Notes: generated by a model not told the origin, from the letters alone. DNA of 64,000 nt from Halostagnicola sp. A56 (GCF_000691505.1 NZ_JMIP02000025.1:1-64000), one strand, 5' to 3'; shown: positions 37,819 to 48,650, counted from the first letter of the stretch. Made by a program: numbers and translations.

Positions 37819-39030
37819 ATGCCATGGATGCAGGACCAAGTCGAAGATGGGATTCAAAACGTTATTGAGAGGTTCACCGACGCAATTCTTGGGCTGGTAA
37901 ACGAGATCTACGGAGCGCTTTTGGAGCCCGTTGTCGGTGTTCCAGCACCGGAATCGGACTCTCAGTATATCGTTGTTGGAACTCCAGATGGGGAGCCATG
38001 GGCAAGTCTGTATCAGGATGTGTATCTGGCGTATATTATGCCTCTGGCGATTATGATGGTAATTATCTCGTTCGCGTTCATCGGGCTCCGTGCAGGGTCG
38101 ATGAGTGACTATCGCCGAAAGCGACTCCTGAGACGGCTCGGAATCGTGTTCATGGGAACGTTCGTTTGGTTCCCGTTGGTCTCAATCCCGCTGCAATTCG
38201 TCGACGCAATTGGGACGACGATCGCGCCAATCGAAGATATGTCTGCGGGTCTTGGTGAACTTATTCAAGCAACTCTTGGAGGGACATTTGTAATCCTCGC
38301 GATGGTTGTCATCTCGAATTTCTTCTTAGTCGTTGCTGGACTCGTTGTTGCGCTCCGCTGGATCGGCATATTCGTGCTGACGGTCACTATGCCGCTTCTG
38401 GGGGTTCTCTGGGCACTTGAAGTCTGGCCATTCACACCAGCAGCAAACATGGCTCGTCGAGCAGCGGGGATTTATCCTGGTCTCATCCTTGCTGGGATTC
38501 CGGCGGCGCTGCTCTTCCGCATTGGGTGGGAAGTCGGTGGGATTCAGACACTTGGCCAAAATGAGCTGTTCGCACTATTTATTGGGCTGACGCTGATCCC
38601 TGCCGCGGTTCTCGCGATGGTGATGACCGTCTATTGGAGTAGCCCTGCAGTTCGCACCATTGCCCAAAACAGCGTCACCGCTGCGAACCCATCGTCGGCC
38701 GCTGCCGGTGCTCACAAAGCAAAAGCTGCGTCTGGAAAGACCGTGCGTGGCGCTCGAAACGTCCACCGGGGCTACGCCAACGGGAAGTACGGACCGATGG
38801 CCAAAGACGGACAGACGAAACTCGGGGGCGGGAACTCGAGAGCGTACAAGCTCGGCGAATCTGCGAACTCGACGAAATCCCATGCACGCCAGTATAACAA
38901 CCTCCGCAAATCGGATACGGGCCGGATGCGCGATAAAGCCAAAGACGATGCCAAACAGGTCACCCGAAAAACGTCGACCAAAGCCAAGCAAGGACTCAGA
39001 AACACGAAAGAAAAGGTCTCAAGGTGGTAA
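37819..39030 (+). CDS. VirB6/TrbL-like multi-span membrane protein of a conjugation system
   Basis: 403 residues. About six hydrophobic helices between residues 70 and 280 ('IMPLAIMMVIISFAFIGL', 'GTFVILAMVVISNFFLVVAG', 'LFALFIGLTLIPAAVLAMV'), a long basic cytoplasmic tail from about 290 ('SRAYKLGESANSTKSHARQ') rich in Lys, Arg and Ala. Position directly upstream of the VirB4-like ATPase gene, with a 6-bp overlap to its possible upstream start, is that of VirB6/TrbL channel proteins. The last about 60 codons occur a second time at 43669-43852. Complete. Confidence 0.75.
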   Translation: MPWMQDQVEDGIQNVIERFTDAILGLVNEIYGALLEPVVGVPAPESDSQYIVVGTPDGEPWASLYQDVYLAYIMPLAIMMVIISFAFIGLRAGSMSDYRRKRLLRRLGIVFMGTFVWFPLVSIPLQFVDAIGTTIAPIEDMSAGLGELIQATLGGTFVILAMVVISNFFLVVAGLVVALRWIGIFVLTVTMPLLGVLWALEVWPFTPAANMARRAAGIYPGLILAGIPAALLFRIGWEVGGIQTLGQNELFALFIGLTLIPAAVLAMVMTVYWSSPAVRTIAQNSVTAANPSSAAAGAHKAKAASGKTVRGARNVHRGYANGKYGPMAKDGQTKLGGGNSRAYKLGESANSTKSHARQYNNLRKSDTGRMRDKAKDDAKQVTRKTSTKAKQGLRNTKEKVSRW

Positions 39031-39035
39031 TCGTT

Positions 39036-42000
39036 ATGAGTTCAAATATAGCCGATAGCGAGTACAACGCACGGAAAATCCACCAGTCGTTAGGTGGTAC
39101 GACAGCCTTCTTCCAAGGCTACACGATTGGCGAACTCATGTTGTTTCTCACAGTCGCGTTCGTCACCGTCATCGCAGCGACGTTCGTTCCCTCCGCACTC
39201 ACGATCCCAATCCTCGGATTCGGGTGTATGCTCACGATCCTCCTCTTTTTGCTCCATAAAGTCAAACCAGACTACCTCTGGCTCACTGAGTGGCTCGTCG
39301 TTCGATTCGGCTGGGCGCTCAAAAACAAGGAATACACGCACGGTGGGGAGGACAACAGCGAAGTACGCTATCTGACCCGCCTCAATCGCGTGTATCCCCA
39401 CGCCATCGAACGAACCGACGGCGCACTCGTTGGGGCGATGAAAGTCGAGCCGGCGAACATGGCCCTCGAGGACGACGATGCCTGGGCAAAAGCTGTCCAG
39501 TCACTCTCGGAGTTCGTGAATTCGACTGTCGACTTCCCCGTGAAGGTCTACATCACCAGCCGCGAGGTTGATCAGGATAACGTCGTTCGCGAACACCAGA
39601 ATCGGCTTGGCGACGCCGACGTTCGCTCACGCCCAGTTCTCAAACGCCTGCTCGAGGAGTACGTCGCTTCCAACACGAACGAAAACGGGGATGTGGACTC
39701 TCAAACGACGACAGTTCGGGAGTATTATCTCATCACCGCAGTGACCGACAGCGACATCGAGCAGTTCGACGAAACCGGAGATAGTGTTCTGGCCTACCTC
39801 GCTGAAATGCCCGTTCTCGGACGAGTGTTCGGTCGGTTTCAGTCTGACGGTCTGAGCGATTCCAGACGCGACCAACTCAAAGAAGAGAAGCTCGAGTCGC
39901 GACTCGCCCAGCTTCGGCGTGGTGGCTCGTCACTCTATCGATGTTCGATCAGCCCCGTCGACGCATACGACCTCGCTCGGATCACCAAGGAATACTGGAC
40001 GTGCCAGCCAGAGGAGTATGACGATATCTCGAGCGCCCTTGGGACGTTTCCAGTCGTCTCTCACGGGATCAGCGACGGTGTGCCAGCAACACCGGATCCA
40101 GAGGATGTCATCGGCGCGATGGACGACTCGAGTGCGACCCAACGGAAGGCGGACACCAGCAGTGAGAAAGCTGAGGACTGGGAGTACTCCCTCGAGGATC
40201 TTGGTTCAGACGAAACTGAGGAGGGAGACGATACCTCATCAGTATCCGAAGAAGACCGTCTCCCGGATACGTCGACGATGCATCAGTCGGTTATCGCGCC
40301 GTCGACGATCGACTGGGAGACGACTTATGCCGTGATCAACGACGAGACGTTCGTCCGCACCTTCTGGATCGAACAGTTTCCTGAAGAACCATCGGATGGA
40401 CTCCTCGAGCGATTGCTCCTCGAGACAGAGCTCAAGACGGATATCAGCATCCACCTTGATCCGTTCGATAGCCAATCGGCGCAGGACATGATGGCCGACT
40501 GGATTTCAGATCTGAAGATCAACCAGCACGATTCGAACAGCCTCAGAGCCGAAGACCTGCAAGAGGACATCGACCAGGCGAAGTATATGCGCTCGCTCGT
40601 TCGGGCGAACAAAGCCTCGTTCTATCGGGGCGGCGTATTCATTCGTCTCGCTGCCGAGAGTCAGCAAAAACTCGAGAATCAGACGACTCGGCTACGGTCG
40701 ATCATCAAAGACGCACCAGCCAACTGTACGCTGAAAGTCGCGAGTCGATGGCAAGAGCGAGGACTCGCAACCGTCTCACCGCTCGGACGGAACGAACTCG
40801 GTCGCGATCGAATGTCGACGCTGACGAACCAGGCCATCGGGGCCATGTTCCCCTTCTCGTCGAACTACCAGATGATGGACGACGGCATCGAATACGGCTA
40901 TCACGGCCACAACGGCTCCCCGATTCGAATCAATCCCTGGGAGCTCGAGACCGGTCATAGCGAACTCGTCGTTGGAATGCCCGGAGCTGGAAAGACGTTC
41001 GGCGGGATTCTGCGCCATCTTCGGATGATGAAACGGCGTAACGATACGATGCTCGTACTCATCGATCCCGTTGGGGGCTTTCGCGGGATTGCTGACGCGC
41101 TGAATGCGAAGACGATCACCGTCGGTGGCGATACGAAACTAAATCCACTCGAGATCCGCGAAACACCACAGCACGTTCTCGACTCGAATGACGGCGTCTC
41201 TCCCCTCTCGGCGAAGAAAGACGAGGTCTCCGCCGTTCTCGAGAACTTCCTCGAGGCGCGTGATATCGAACTGGGGACGGAGACGGGCGTCCTCTCGTAC
41301 GTGATCGACGAAGCCTATCGGCAGGCTGGCATCGTCGAAGACAACGTCTTGACGCACACGTCGGAGAACTCACCGACGATGCAGGACGTCCACCGGATCC
41401 TCTGTGATATCGCTGAAAACCCAGATGCACACAACATCGCAGAATCCGAATCCGCTCGTGAGCGTGCTGCCCAATATGCCGATGAACTCGCAATTGCCTT
41501 CCAGCCGTTCCGCGAGGGTGGCTCCTACGAAAACCTCTCTCACCACTCGGAGATCGATATCCTCGAGGGTGATAACAAGGTCGTCTACATTGACCTGGGT
41601 CAGATCGAGGGCAGTGCCTCGGGTATCGATCGCCAGACGTTCCTGATGCAACTGCTGCTATCGACGATCTACCAGCAGGCGAAAAACACCCAACGTAACG
41701 TCGAACTCGCGATCGACGAAGCGCACTATCTCTTCGACGATCAGGCGAATCTGGACTTCCTCGAGACGGCATTTCGTCACCAGCGCCATGCTGGGCTTCG
41801 AATGGTACTGCTCTCGCAGACCGCCCAGGAGTTCTACGAAACTGAGCAAGCCGAGAAGATCATTGGGATGTGCCCGATCAAGGTCTTCCACAAACTGCCC
41901 GAACTCGACGACTCAACGGCAGATAAAATCGGGCTCACCAGAGAACAGCGCCAGTACGTCAGGGGTGCCGACGCCGGGAAGGAAGACCTTGGCTACAGTC

Positions 42001-42374
42001 AAGCACTCGTTCGCGTCGAAGAACACGGCACGTACCCTCTGCATGTAGTCGCAGATGACTTCGAGAAGCGTGTTATCGATTACGAACCAGAGGATCAGGC
42101 CTTCCTCGAGCAGGCAATTAGCGACGAACCTGCGGAATTGCTTGCCTTCGAGGAGTTCGTCGAGACCGAAGCACGGCAAAACGCGCTTGCGACCCGCCTC
42201 AACATCACCGCCGAGACGGCGAGTCAACTTCTTGATGAGGACCTCACGAAAGCGGAGGTCCTCGATGCAGTCGTCGAACAGGCTCTCGAATTGGATACAG
42301 ACACCGAAGAGGCACCGATCCAGACTGACGGTGGAACTGAACAGCGAACAACTGGACCCAAATATGACAGCTAA
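39036..42374 (+). CDS. virB4: VirB4/TraC-type conjugation ATPase
   Basis: 1112 residues from ATG 39036 (a start at 39024 is less likely). Two N-terminal membrane helices ('GELMLFLTVAFVTVIAATF'), a long acidic middle, Walker A 'VVGMPGAGKTFGG' at about 644-656 and Walker B 'VELAIDEAHYLF' at about 888-899. The 'FRHQRHAGLRMVLLSQTAQE' and 'IIGMCPIKVFHKL' blocks are typical of VirB4. It powers assembly of the mating channel at the cytoplasmic membrane. It overlaps the next gene by 11 bp. Intact; the N-terminal half is duplicated at 43858-45366. Confidence 0.9.
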   Translation: MSSNIADSEYNARKIHQSLGGTTAFFQGYTIGELMLFLTVAFVTVIAATFVPSALTIPILGFGCMLTILLFLLHKVKPDYLWLTEWLVVRFGWALKNKEYTHGGEDNSEVRYLTRLNRVYPHAIERTDGALVGAMKVEPANMALEDDDAWAKAVQSLSEFVNSTVDFPVKVYITSREVDQDNVVREHQNRLGDADVRSRPVLKRLLEEYVASNTNENGDVDSQTTTVREYYLITAVTDSDIEQFDETGDSVLAYLAEMPVLGRVFGRFQSDGLSDSRRDQLKEEKLESRLAQLRRGGSSLYRCSISPVDAYDLARITKEYWTCQPEEYDDISSALGTFPVVSHGISDGVPATPDPEDVIGAMDDSSATQRKADTSSEKAEDWEYSLEDLGSDETEEGDDTSSVSEEDRLPDTSTMHQSVIAPSTIDWETTYAVINDETFVRTFWIEQFPEEPSDGLLERLLLETELKTDISIHLDPFDSQSAQDMMADWISDLKINQHDSNSLRAEDLQEDIDQAKYMRSLVRANKASFYRGGVFIRLAAESQQKLENQTTRLRSIIKDAPANCTLKVASRWQERGLATVSPLGRNELGRDRMSTLTNQAIGAMFPFSSNYQMMDDGIEYGYHGHNGSPIRINPWELETGHSELVVGMPGAGKTFGGILRHLRMMKRRNDTMLVLIDPVGGFRGIADALNAKTITVGGDTKLNPLEIRETPQHVLDSNDGVSPLSAKKDEVSAVLENFLEARDIELGTETGVLSYVIDEAYRQAGIVEDNVLTHTSENSPTMQDVHRILCDIAENPDAHNIAESESARERAAQYADELAIAFQPFREGGSYENLSHHSEIDILEGDNKVVYIDLGQIEGSASGIDRQTFLMQLLLSTIYQQAKNTQRNVELAIDEAHYLFDDQANLDFLETAFRHQRHAGLRMVLLSQTAQEFYETEQAEKIIGMCPIKVFHKLPELDDSTADKIGLTREQRQYVRGADAGKEDLGYSQALVRVEEHGTYPLHVVADDFEKRVIDYEPEDQAFLEQAISDEPAELLAFEEFVETEARQNALATRLNITAETASQLLDEDLTKAEVLDAVVEQALELDTDTEEAPIQTDGGTEQRTTGPKYDS

Positions 42375-43566
42375 GACCATGACTACGTTCGATCGTTTCA
42401 CAAAAATGCTCGGTTCATCGCCCCAGTACGAAGCGACGCAACTCGAGTTTGAAGAGCAGGACTCGTTCGTTCAACACCAATCGGACACACCAGGCACGCT
42501 CTTGCGGATTCGCCCCTACAAAGAGAATGACGGCGTCGTGGATGGGGCAGGCGTCCTCCAGTCAGTTCACGACGTGACGACGAACTTCCGCGGGAAGAAT
42601 ACGAGTGATCACCACTCCTTTGAAGTCTGGTTCGACCAAGGGAAGATCAAATTCTACATGCATGCTGCTACCGAGGCAGCCGCCGACAAATTCCGCCGTC
42701 GCGTTGGCAATAACTACGCCAACAGCGAGATTTTCCCTGTCGAGGAGGGACACGCATTCCCGGTTATCGATTCTGACGAGTATATCGCCGGCGCGTGGCT
42801 CGAGATGGAGAAAATTCCCTACTATCCGATCCGCCATCACAACAGCGAAGGCTTCGAGACGGATCCGTACGGCGAAATCACGAGCGAGATGCTCTCACTC
42901 GACGACAGTACAGTCGTCACGCAGGTCGTCTTTCGACCTGCGAAACAGTCGTGGACCGAGGGTGACCGATTCAAGCATAACAGCGTCGACGAACTCGCGC
43001 ACGCACTTCGGCAGGGTACCTCGGTTGGGTGGCTCAACCCTCGAACCCGACCGGCGAGCGAGAAGGACAAACAGGCCGCCAAAACGATCGAACAGCAACG
43101 GGGTCAACAGGCGTTCCACGTGAACATCCGAGTTCTCGCTGCGTCCTCAGAGAAGAACGAAACCGAGGCTCGAGCCCGCGGTGTCGCGGGGATGTTCAGA
43201 AAGTACTACAACGCGATTACGGAACAGGGACTCGACGATAACCCTGTCTGGCATCGCAAAGAACGGAAACGAGCTGAACGACTTCGGCGATTCCTCTATC
43301 GGATGCGCGATCGCGAGTGGATCGATCGCCGTATGATCATGACTGTCGACGAACTCGCCGGCGTCGCACACATCCCTAATGCAGAGATTGAGACTCCGAA
43401 GATCGACTGGCGATACACCCAACGTGGCGATCGGCTCCCGTCGGATGGATCTCAACACCAATCTGACGAATCGCCGGTTGATGGGCAGACACCAGCTGTA
43501 CCAGATGAGACGGCAGTCACTTTTGATGGCTCTCCTCGAGAGCAGGAGGGATTCGATGGTATTTGA
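42364..43566 (+). CDS. Conjugation-cluster protein of unknown function
   Basis: 400 residues, start overlapping the virB4 stop. Soluble, acidic, with a C-terminal basic helix region 'RKERKRAERLRRFLYRMRDR' and 'DELAGVAHIPNAEIETPKID'. Its stop lies inside the start of the VirD4-like gene, so the three are translationally coupled. The last 105 codons are found again in a diverged copy at 53073-53385, also directly before a VirD4-like gene, showing the order is conserved. It probably links the two ATPases of the system. Confidence 0.7.
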   Translation: MTAKTMTTFDRFTKMLGSSPQYEATQLEFEEQDSFVQHQSDTPGTLLRIRPYKENDGVVDGAGVLQSVHDVTTNFRGKNTSDHHSFEVWFDQGKIKFYMHAATEAAADKFRRRVGNNYANSEIFPVEEGHAFPVIDSDEYIAGAWLEMEKIPYYPIRHHNSEGFETDPYGEITSEMLSLDDSTVVTQVVFRPAKQSWTEGDRFKHNSVDELAHALRQGTSVGWLNPRTRPASEKDKQAAKTIEQQRGQQAFHVNIRVLAASSEKNETEARARGVAGMFRKYYNAITEQGLDDNPVWHRKERKRAERLRRFLYRMRDREWIDRRMIMTVDELAGVAHIPNAEIETPKIDWRYTQRGDRLPSDGSQHQSDESPVDGQTPAVPDETAVTFDGSPREQEGFDGI

Positions 43567-43852
43567 TCGGTTCTTCGGACCCGGTGAGGAGTCTTCGGGT
43601 AGTGATAGTGAGCACGAACCAGTCGATGGTGCGTCCGATGGAGAGATATCCTCCACAGGTAGTGACGACCAACTCGGCGAATCTGCGAACTCGACGAAAT
43701 CCCATGCGCGCCAGTATAACAACCTCAGGAAATCTGACACGGGCAGAATGCGCGATAAAGCCAAAGCTGATGCCAAACAGGTCACCCGCAAAACGTCGAC
43801 CAAAGCCAAGCAAGGGCTCAGAAACACCAAAGAAAAGGTCTCGAGGTGGTGA
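43556..43852 (+). pseudogene. VirD4-like N-terminus fused to the tail of a second VirB6-like protein
   Basis: Starts at ATG 43556, 'MVFDRFFGPGEESSGSDSEH', as does the VirD4-like protein at 53375. After about 37 residues, at about 43668, the frame continues as 'LGESANSTKSHARQYNNLR', the tail of the VirB6-like protein, and stops at 43852. So the coupling-protein gene of copy A is lost and replaced by the start of copy B. The join shares CTCGGCGAATCTGCGAAC with 38851. Confidence 0.8.
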
Positions 43853-43857
43853 TCTAT

Positions 43858-45366
43858 ATGAGCTCAAATACAGCCGATAGCGAGTACAATGCCCGAAAAA
43901 TTCACCAATCGCTAGGCGGCACGACAGCCTTCTTCCAGGGCTACACGATTGGGGAACTCATGCTGTTTCTCACAGTCGCGTTCGTCACCGTCATCGCAGC
44001 AACGTTTGTTCCATCCGCACTCACGATCCCAATCCTCGGATTCGGGTGTATGTGTACGATCCTCCTCTTTTTCCTCCATAAAGTCAAACCAGACTATCTC
44101 TGGCTTACTGAGTGGCTCGTCGCTCGATTTGGCTGGGCGGTCAAAAATAAGGAGTACACGCACGGTGGGGAGGACAACAGCGAAGTCCGGTATTTGACCC
44201 GCCTCAGCCGCGTGTATCCCCACGCCATCGAACGAACCGATGGCGCACTCGTCGGCGCGATGAAAGTCGAGCCGGCGAATATGGCCCTCGAGGACGACGA
44301 CGCCTGGGCAAAAGCCGTCCAGTCACTTTCGGAGTTCGTGAATTCGACTGTCGACTTCCCCGTGAAGGTCTATATCACTAGCCGCGAGGTGGATCAAGAC
44401 GACGTCGTTCGCGAACACCAGCACCGGCTTGGCGACGCCGACGTTCGCTCACGCCCAGTTCTCAAACGCCTTCTCGAGGAGTACGCCGCTTCCAACACGA
44501 ACGAAAACGGGGATATAGACTCTGAAACGACCACCGTTCGAGAGTATTATCTCATCACGTCAGTAACCGATAGTGACATCGAACAGTTCGACGAAACCGG
44601 AGATAGTGTTCTGGCCTACCTCGCTGATATGCCCGTTCTCGGTCGATTGTTCGGTCGGTTTCAGTCTGACGGGCTGAGCGAATCCAGACGCGACCAACTC
44701 AAAGAAGAGAAGCTCGAGTCGCGACTCGCCCAGCTTCGGCGTGGTGGCTCGTCGCTCTATCGGTGTTCGATTAGCCCCGTCGATGCATACGACCTCGCTC
44801 GGATCACCAAGGAGTACTGGACGTGCCAGCCAGAGGAGTACGACAATATCACGAACGCGCTCGGAACGTTCCCGGTTGTCTCCCACGGGATTAGCGACGG
44901 TGTGCCAACCACACCGGATCCAGAGGATGTCGTTGGTGCGATGAACGACATAAGTGAAGAAGCAGAGGACTGGGAATACTCCCTCGAGGATCTCGACTCG
45001 GACGAAACTGAGGAGGGAGACGATGTCTCATCAGTGTCCGAAGAAGACCGTCTTCCGGATACGTCGACGATGCATCAGTCGGTTATCGCGCCGTCGACGA
45101 TCGACTGGGAGACGACCTACGCTGTAATCAACGACGAGACGTACGTCCGCACCTTCTGGATCGAACAGTTCCCCGAAGAGCCATCGGATGGACTCCTCGA
45201 GCGATTGCTCCTCGAGACAGATCTCAAGACGGATATCAGCATCCACCTCGATCCGTTCGATAGCCAATCGGCGCAGGACATGATGGCCGACTGGATTTCG
45301 GATCTGAAGATCAACCAGCACGATTCGAACAGCCTCAGAGCCGAAGACCTGCAAGAGGACATCGAC
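43858..45366 (+). pseudogene. virB4: Second VirB4-type ATPase, N-terminal half
   Basis: 503 residues, about 90 percent or more identical by eye to residues 1-510 of the VirB4 at 39036 (mostly synonymous changes and a 14-residue deletion around 44945). It stops being homologous at 45366, before any ATPase motif, where epimerase sequence begins on the other strand. A diverged duplicate of the operon, not a recent exact copy. Confidence 0.9.
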
Positions 45367-45754
45367 TCTCTGGATCGCCGATTATTGCCATACTCGCTGG
45401 GAAAATCAATCCAGCCCCGTGTTTGCGACAGAACCAGGCGATCGTATTTGTGGCGGTAACATTGACCTCGTGAGCTAAATCAGCGTTCTCCTCACAATCA
45501 TCAACACCGCTAAGCGCAGCCAGATGCATGACGATATCAGCACCCGCAAGCGTGTCTTCTAATTGATCCTGATTACGAATGTCGACGTGCTGTACAGGAA
45601 CATCACCGATTTGACGGATTGTTCCGCGGTAGAAATTATCAATAGCCGTAATTGACCACTCTGGATGTTCCGCTTGTAGGCGATCCACAACACGGCTTCC
45701 AATATATCCTGCTGCACCAGTCACTGCGATTGTCACGGTCTTGTTAGTCGTCAT
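45367..45754 (-). pseudogene. NAD-dependent epimerase, N-terminal piece
   Basis: Start ATG 45754, 'VTIAVTGAAGYIGSRVVDRL' (the GxxGxxG NAD-binding loop), then 'DIVMHLAALSGVDDCEENAD' and 'VNVTATNTIAWFCRKHGAGL'. Cut at 45367 before the catalytic Tyr. Overlaps the end of the upstream gene, so it was part of a surface-sugar operon. See the C-terminal piece at 25-273. Confidence 0.85.
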
Positions 45755-45880
45755 TACTGGTTCCTTGGATCGTTGCTTGAACGCTATCGATTTCAGTACT
45801 TTGTTCGAGATTCGATGCGGAAGCAAACCGTGTCGCTAGATCTCGGACACCTTTCCGGAGCGTGGATTCATAGAGGAGTT
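45744..45880 (-). pseudogene. Unknown upstream gene, C-terminal end
   Basis: About 44 residues, 'LLYESTLRKGVRDLATRFAS', ending inside the epimerase start. From context perhaps a glycosyltransferase or another sugar enzyme. Confidence 0.4.
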
Positions 45881-46465
45881 GAAGAGAACCTTCACAGATA
45901 GATTAGACTCAGAGGATGAGTTAACAACTAACTTCGAGCTCTCAAGAGTATATCAGCAATCTTGGGCAGAGGATGGAAACGAGGATATAATTAAAGAGAA
46001 TGTCACATCCCTGTCAAAGCAGCTACATCCAGTACAAAAGACCGATAAGGGGTTGTTATTCCACAGTACGGACTCCGAAGTACTCGTGGCCCACTACCAT
46101 GCTAGTGAGGGATGGGTGAAGGATTCAAACGAACTGATCAGTGGAGATCGTGTCGACAAAGATAGCGTCATCAGCATGTTTGCATTAGAGCCATCAGCTG
46201 ATGGTGGTGATTCAGCTGTGGACGCTGACTACTATACGGAGTCGACAACGTTTATGCAGATTTTCGGAGTCCTCTCAGACGATGTACTTCGGGAGATTCC
46301 TGAACGGGAGGTATACATCAACGGAAATCCGCTCTACGACGACAGATATACTGTGAGGTACTCTTTTGCACGAGATCAATGTTTGGCCATGATCGAAGAC
46401 AGTTCCCTATTTCTCAACGCGGATTCGGACTCGTTCTTGATTGAGAAATCACTCGAAGGCGAACC
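45881..46465 (+). pseudogene. Unknown acidic protein, both ends cut
   Basis: About 195 residues, 'TTNFELSRVYQQSWAEDGNE', 'VLVAHYHASEGWVKDSNELI'. No start or stop of its own; the frame runs on into antisense SPFH sequence, which makes a false 372-residue ORF. Family not recognised. Confidence 0.45.
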
Positions 46466-46469
46466 TCAT

Positions 46470-46994
46470 ATGCTTCGAAGTGAGTTCCTGGGGCAACACG
46501 AACGTCGTGGAGTCGCTCTGGCCGATCTCGGTCAGGGTGTCCATCCCTTTGTCGATAACCGCTCGCTCGCCCATCGATTCAGCCGACCGGGCGCGAAGGA
46601 CCGTCGAAATCGAGTCACCCTGGGCCTCGAGGATCTGACTCTGTTTTTCACCCTGCGCGCGGATGATCTCGGATTGTTTGTCACCTTCGGCCTTCTCGAC
46701 GGCGCTGCGGCGTTCACCCTGGGCCTCGAGGATCATGGCGCGGCGTTTTCGCTCGGCAGAGGTCTGTTGTTCCATCGCGCGCTGGACATCTTTGGACGGG
46801 TTGACCTCGCGGACCTCGACGCTCTCGACGCGGATCCCCCACTCGTCGGTGGGCTCGTCGAGTTCCTTGCGAATCTTCGCGTTGATCTCCTGACGTTTGT
46901 TGAGCGTGTCGTCGAGTTCCATGTCACCCAAAACGGCACGGAGGGTGGTCTGAGCCAGATTCGAGACCGCCTTCTTGTAGTCGTCGATTCTCAC
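46470..46994 (-). pseudogene. SPFH/stomatin-family protein, C-terminal half
   Basis: About 175 residues: 'KKAVSNLAQTTLRAVLGDME' is the end of the SPFH domain and 'RAMEQQTSAERKRRAMILEA' begins the coiled coil with the 'AEGDKQ' repeats. Stomatins form ring-like membrane scaffolds. The membrane anchor and start of the domain are missing, and the last residues are foreign ('KHMRFAFE'). Confidence 0.85.
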
Positions 46995-47524
46995 TAACTC
47001 CTATTGAAAATCATTCATTCAATCCACATATAAATAAAAATCATTGAATACGGGATTCCCGAAATCTCTGCCATATAATTATCATCATAACATATAATTT
47101 TTTATGGTTTGTCCTACACTATCTCTGTATATCATATGCCCAGTTGTTATCCCACTACTGACTAACACATAGACTAGAAAACCTTCAGTCTCGTTTTAGT
47201 CCATTAATTTCCCTCGATAAGTTCGGAAACGGTATTGAGAAGGATGGGCCTGCACTGCTCATACTCGTGCAAGAATCTCGAGTAGCAACATCAGCAGGAA
47301 AGTCCTTCTCGTCGTATCGCAGCACGGAACCGCGATTCATTCGTGAGTCGGCTATTGGAACATCTCGATGAGTTCAGGAACCACGTCAAAGAGATCGTCG
47401 AGATTCGGTGACATCGAACCAGCAATCGAACGGATTCAATCACTCCTCGATTAAACTCCGATAATCATTGGATACGACAGTTAGTATTAAACGGTGCCGC
47501 GCACCCAGAACAGAACTAAACAGA
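46995..47524. other. AT-rich then mixed stretch without a gene
   Basis: 46997-47230 is AT-rich. At 47375-47453 (+) a possible protein end 'FGDIEPAIERIQSLLD' is seen. Nothing else. Confidence 0.35.
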
Positions 47525-48268
47525 TCAGATTGCCAGAGAGTTCCCGTTCACCCTGAGCCATTCACGGCGCTCTTCATAGTCGGGAATAAGAGCACCAACC
47601 GTATTCCAGAACGCACCGGAGTGTTCAGCATGCACTGCGTGGGCCAATTCGTGAACGAGAACGTAATCCTGGATCCGAACAGGTGCCAAGATTAACCGCC
47701 AGTTGAGTCGAACGGTTCCGTTGTCGTACTCACCCCATCGGCCGTCGATTTCTCCGACCCATACTGGCACATTTTCGAACCCCAACCGTGATTCAAAGCG
47801 TGACACTCGGCCTGGGAGTTCCTCCTCCGCACGCTGGATAAACCAGTCGACGACCGCTTGATGCTTTCGACGAACGCTCACGTCGTCTACGTCTCCGTCA
47901 AAGCGGTGGACGCGAAGGATGAACGCCTGCTCATCGAACGACAACGTTGGTTCAGGGACATCCGCCTCAACGAGCTCCAACGGATACTGTCGCCCCCGGT
48001 ACTGGAGCTTCTCCCCACTCATGTACTCCTTCGAATACGGGGGTCCTTCCTGCTCTTTTAGCCCGTAGAGTTTCTGAAGTAACCACTCTTGGCGGGACTC
48101 GAGTACCTCCTCTACTTCCGCTATCGTCGCAGTCATCGGAGCTGTAACGGTCAGTTCAAGTGATTTGTCGATCGACAGTTCCATGGTCTCCCGCTTTTCG
48201 GACCAATCGATCGTGTAGGGAACGACCGTCTGACCGATATGATACCGGCGCTGGAGGCGTTTACTCAT
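47525..48268 (-). CDS. M48-type (YgjP-like) metallopeptidase
   Basis: 247 residues, complete. Zinc site 'VLVHELAHAVHAEHSGAFWN' at about 203-222 (HExxH plus third ligand His). The N-terminal 'TIDWSEKRETMELSIDKSLE' beta domain is that of the YgjP/DUF45 group, whose genes are often placed next to type I restriction genes. Here its start overlaps the end of an HsdR-like gene by ATGA, which supports that link. Cytoplasmic by sequence. Confidence 0.85.
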   Translation of the reverse strand: MSKRLQRRYHIGQTVVPYTIDWSEKRETMELSIDKSLELTVTAPMTATIAEVEEVLESRQEWLLQKLYGLKEQEGPPYSKEYMSGEKLQYRGRQYPLELVEADVPEPTLSFDEQAFILRVHRFDGDVDDVSVRRKHQAVVDWFIQRAEEELPGRVSRFESRLGFENVPVWVGEIDGRWGEYDNGTVRLNWRLILAPVRIQDYVLVHELAHAVHAEHSGAFWNTVGALIPDYEERREWLRVNGNSLAI

Positions 48269-48440
48269 TGATAATGATTTCGTGCGAGCTCGATGACCCG
48301 ATTGGTTAGCTCTCGGCGCTCGTCACCCGAGATGTCGATCTCGGACCGATACAACTCTCCCGTCACTTCCTTCCGCATCCGGTTCTGCAGCTGCGTTTTC
48401 TCCTTCCATTCAACCTTCGTCACGAACTCCTCAACGGTTC
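48265..48440 (-). pseudogene. hsdR: Type I restriction HsdR, C-terminal end
   Basis: About 57 residues: 'WKEKTQLQNRMRKEVTGELY' and 'DERRELTNRVIELARNHYQ', the C-terminal helical part of HsdR motor subunits. The nuclease and helicase domains are missing. With HsdM start at 34987 it is part of a dispersed type I system. Confidence 0.65.
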
Positions 48441-48541
48441 CTACCGACGAAACTGGCGGGATCTACCGGCTATCCGACCGCGGACGAGCGTATCTCGCTG
48501 GGGAGCTAGCTGTCGAGGAACTCGAGAAAGATGAACAGTAA
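48441..48541 (+). pseudogene. Winged-helix protein, C-terminal end
   Basis: 'TGGIYRLSDRGRAYLAGELA' is the wing and end of a haloarchaeal phage-repressor or PadR-like winged helix. The HTH is missing. Confidence 0.5.
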
Positions 48542-48650
48542 ATTTGCGTGATCTAACCCCTCCCATAGATTCGCATGAGCAATTTAGGTTCCGGGGAAAT
48601 CATGAGCATAAAACATATTCGTATCAACTGAGAAGCCACGCGTACTACCA

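Noticed and set aside
39100..42400. Many long minus-strand and frame-shifted ORFs over the virB4 genes
   Set aside because: High-GC shadow frames; they repeat at matching positions over the second copy because the DNA is duplicated.
45879..46997. A 372-residue plus-strand ORF
   Set aside because: The second half is the antisense of a clear SPFH protein.
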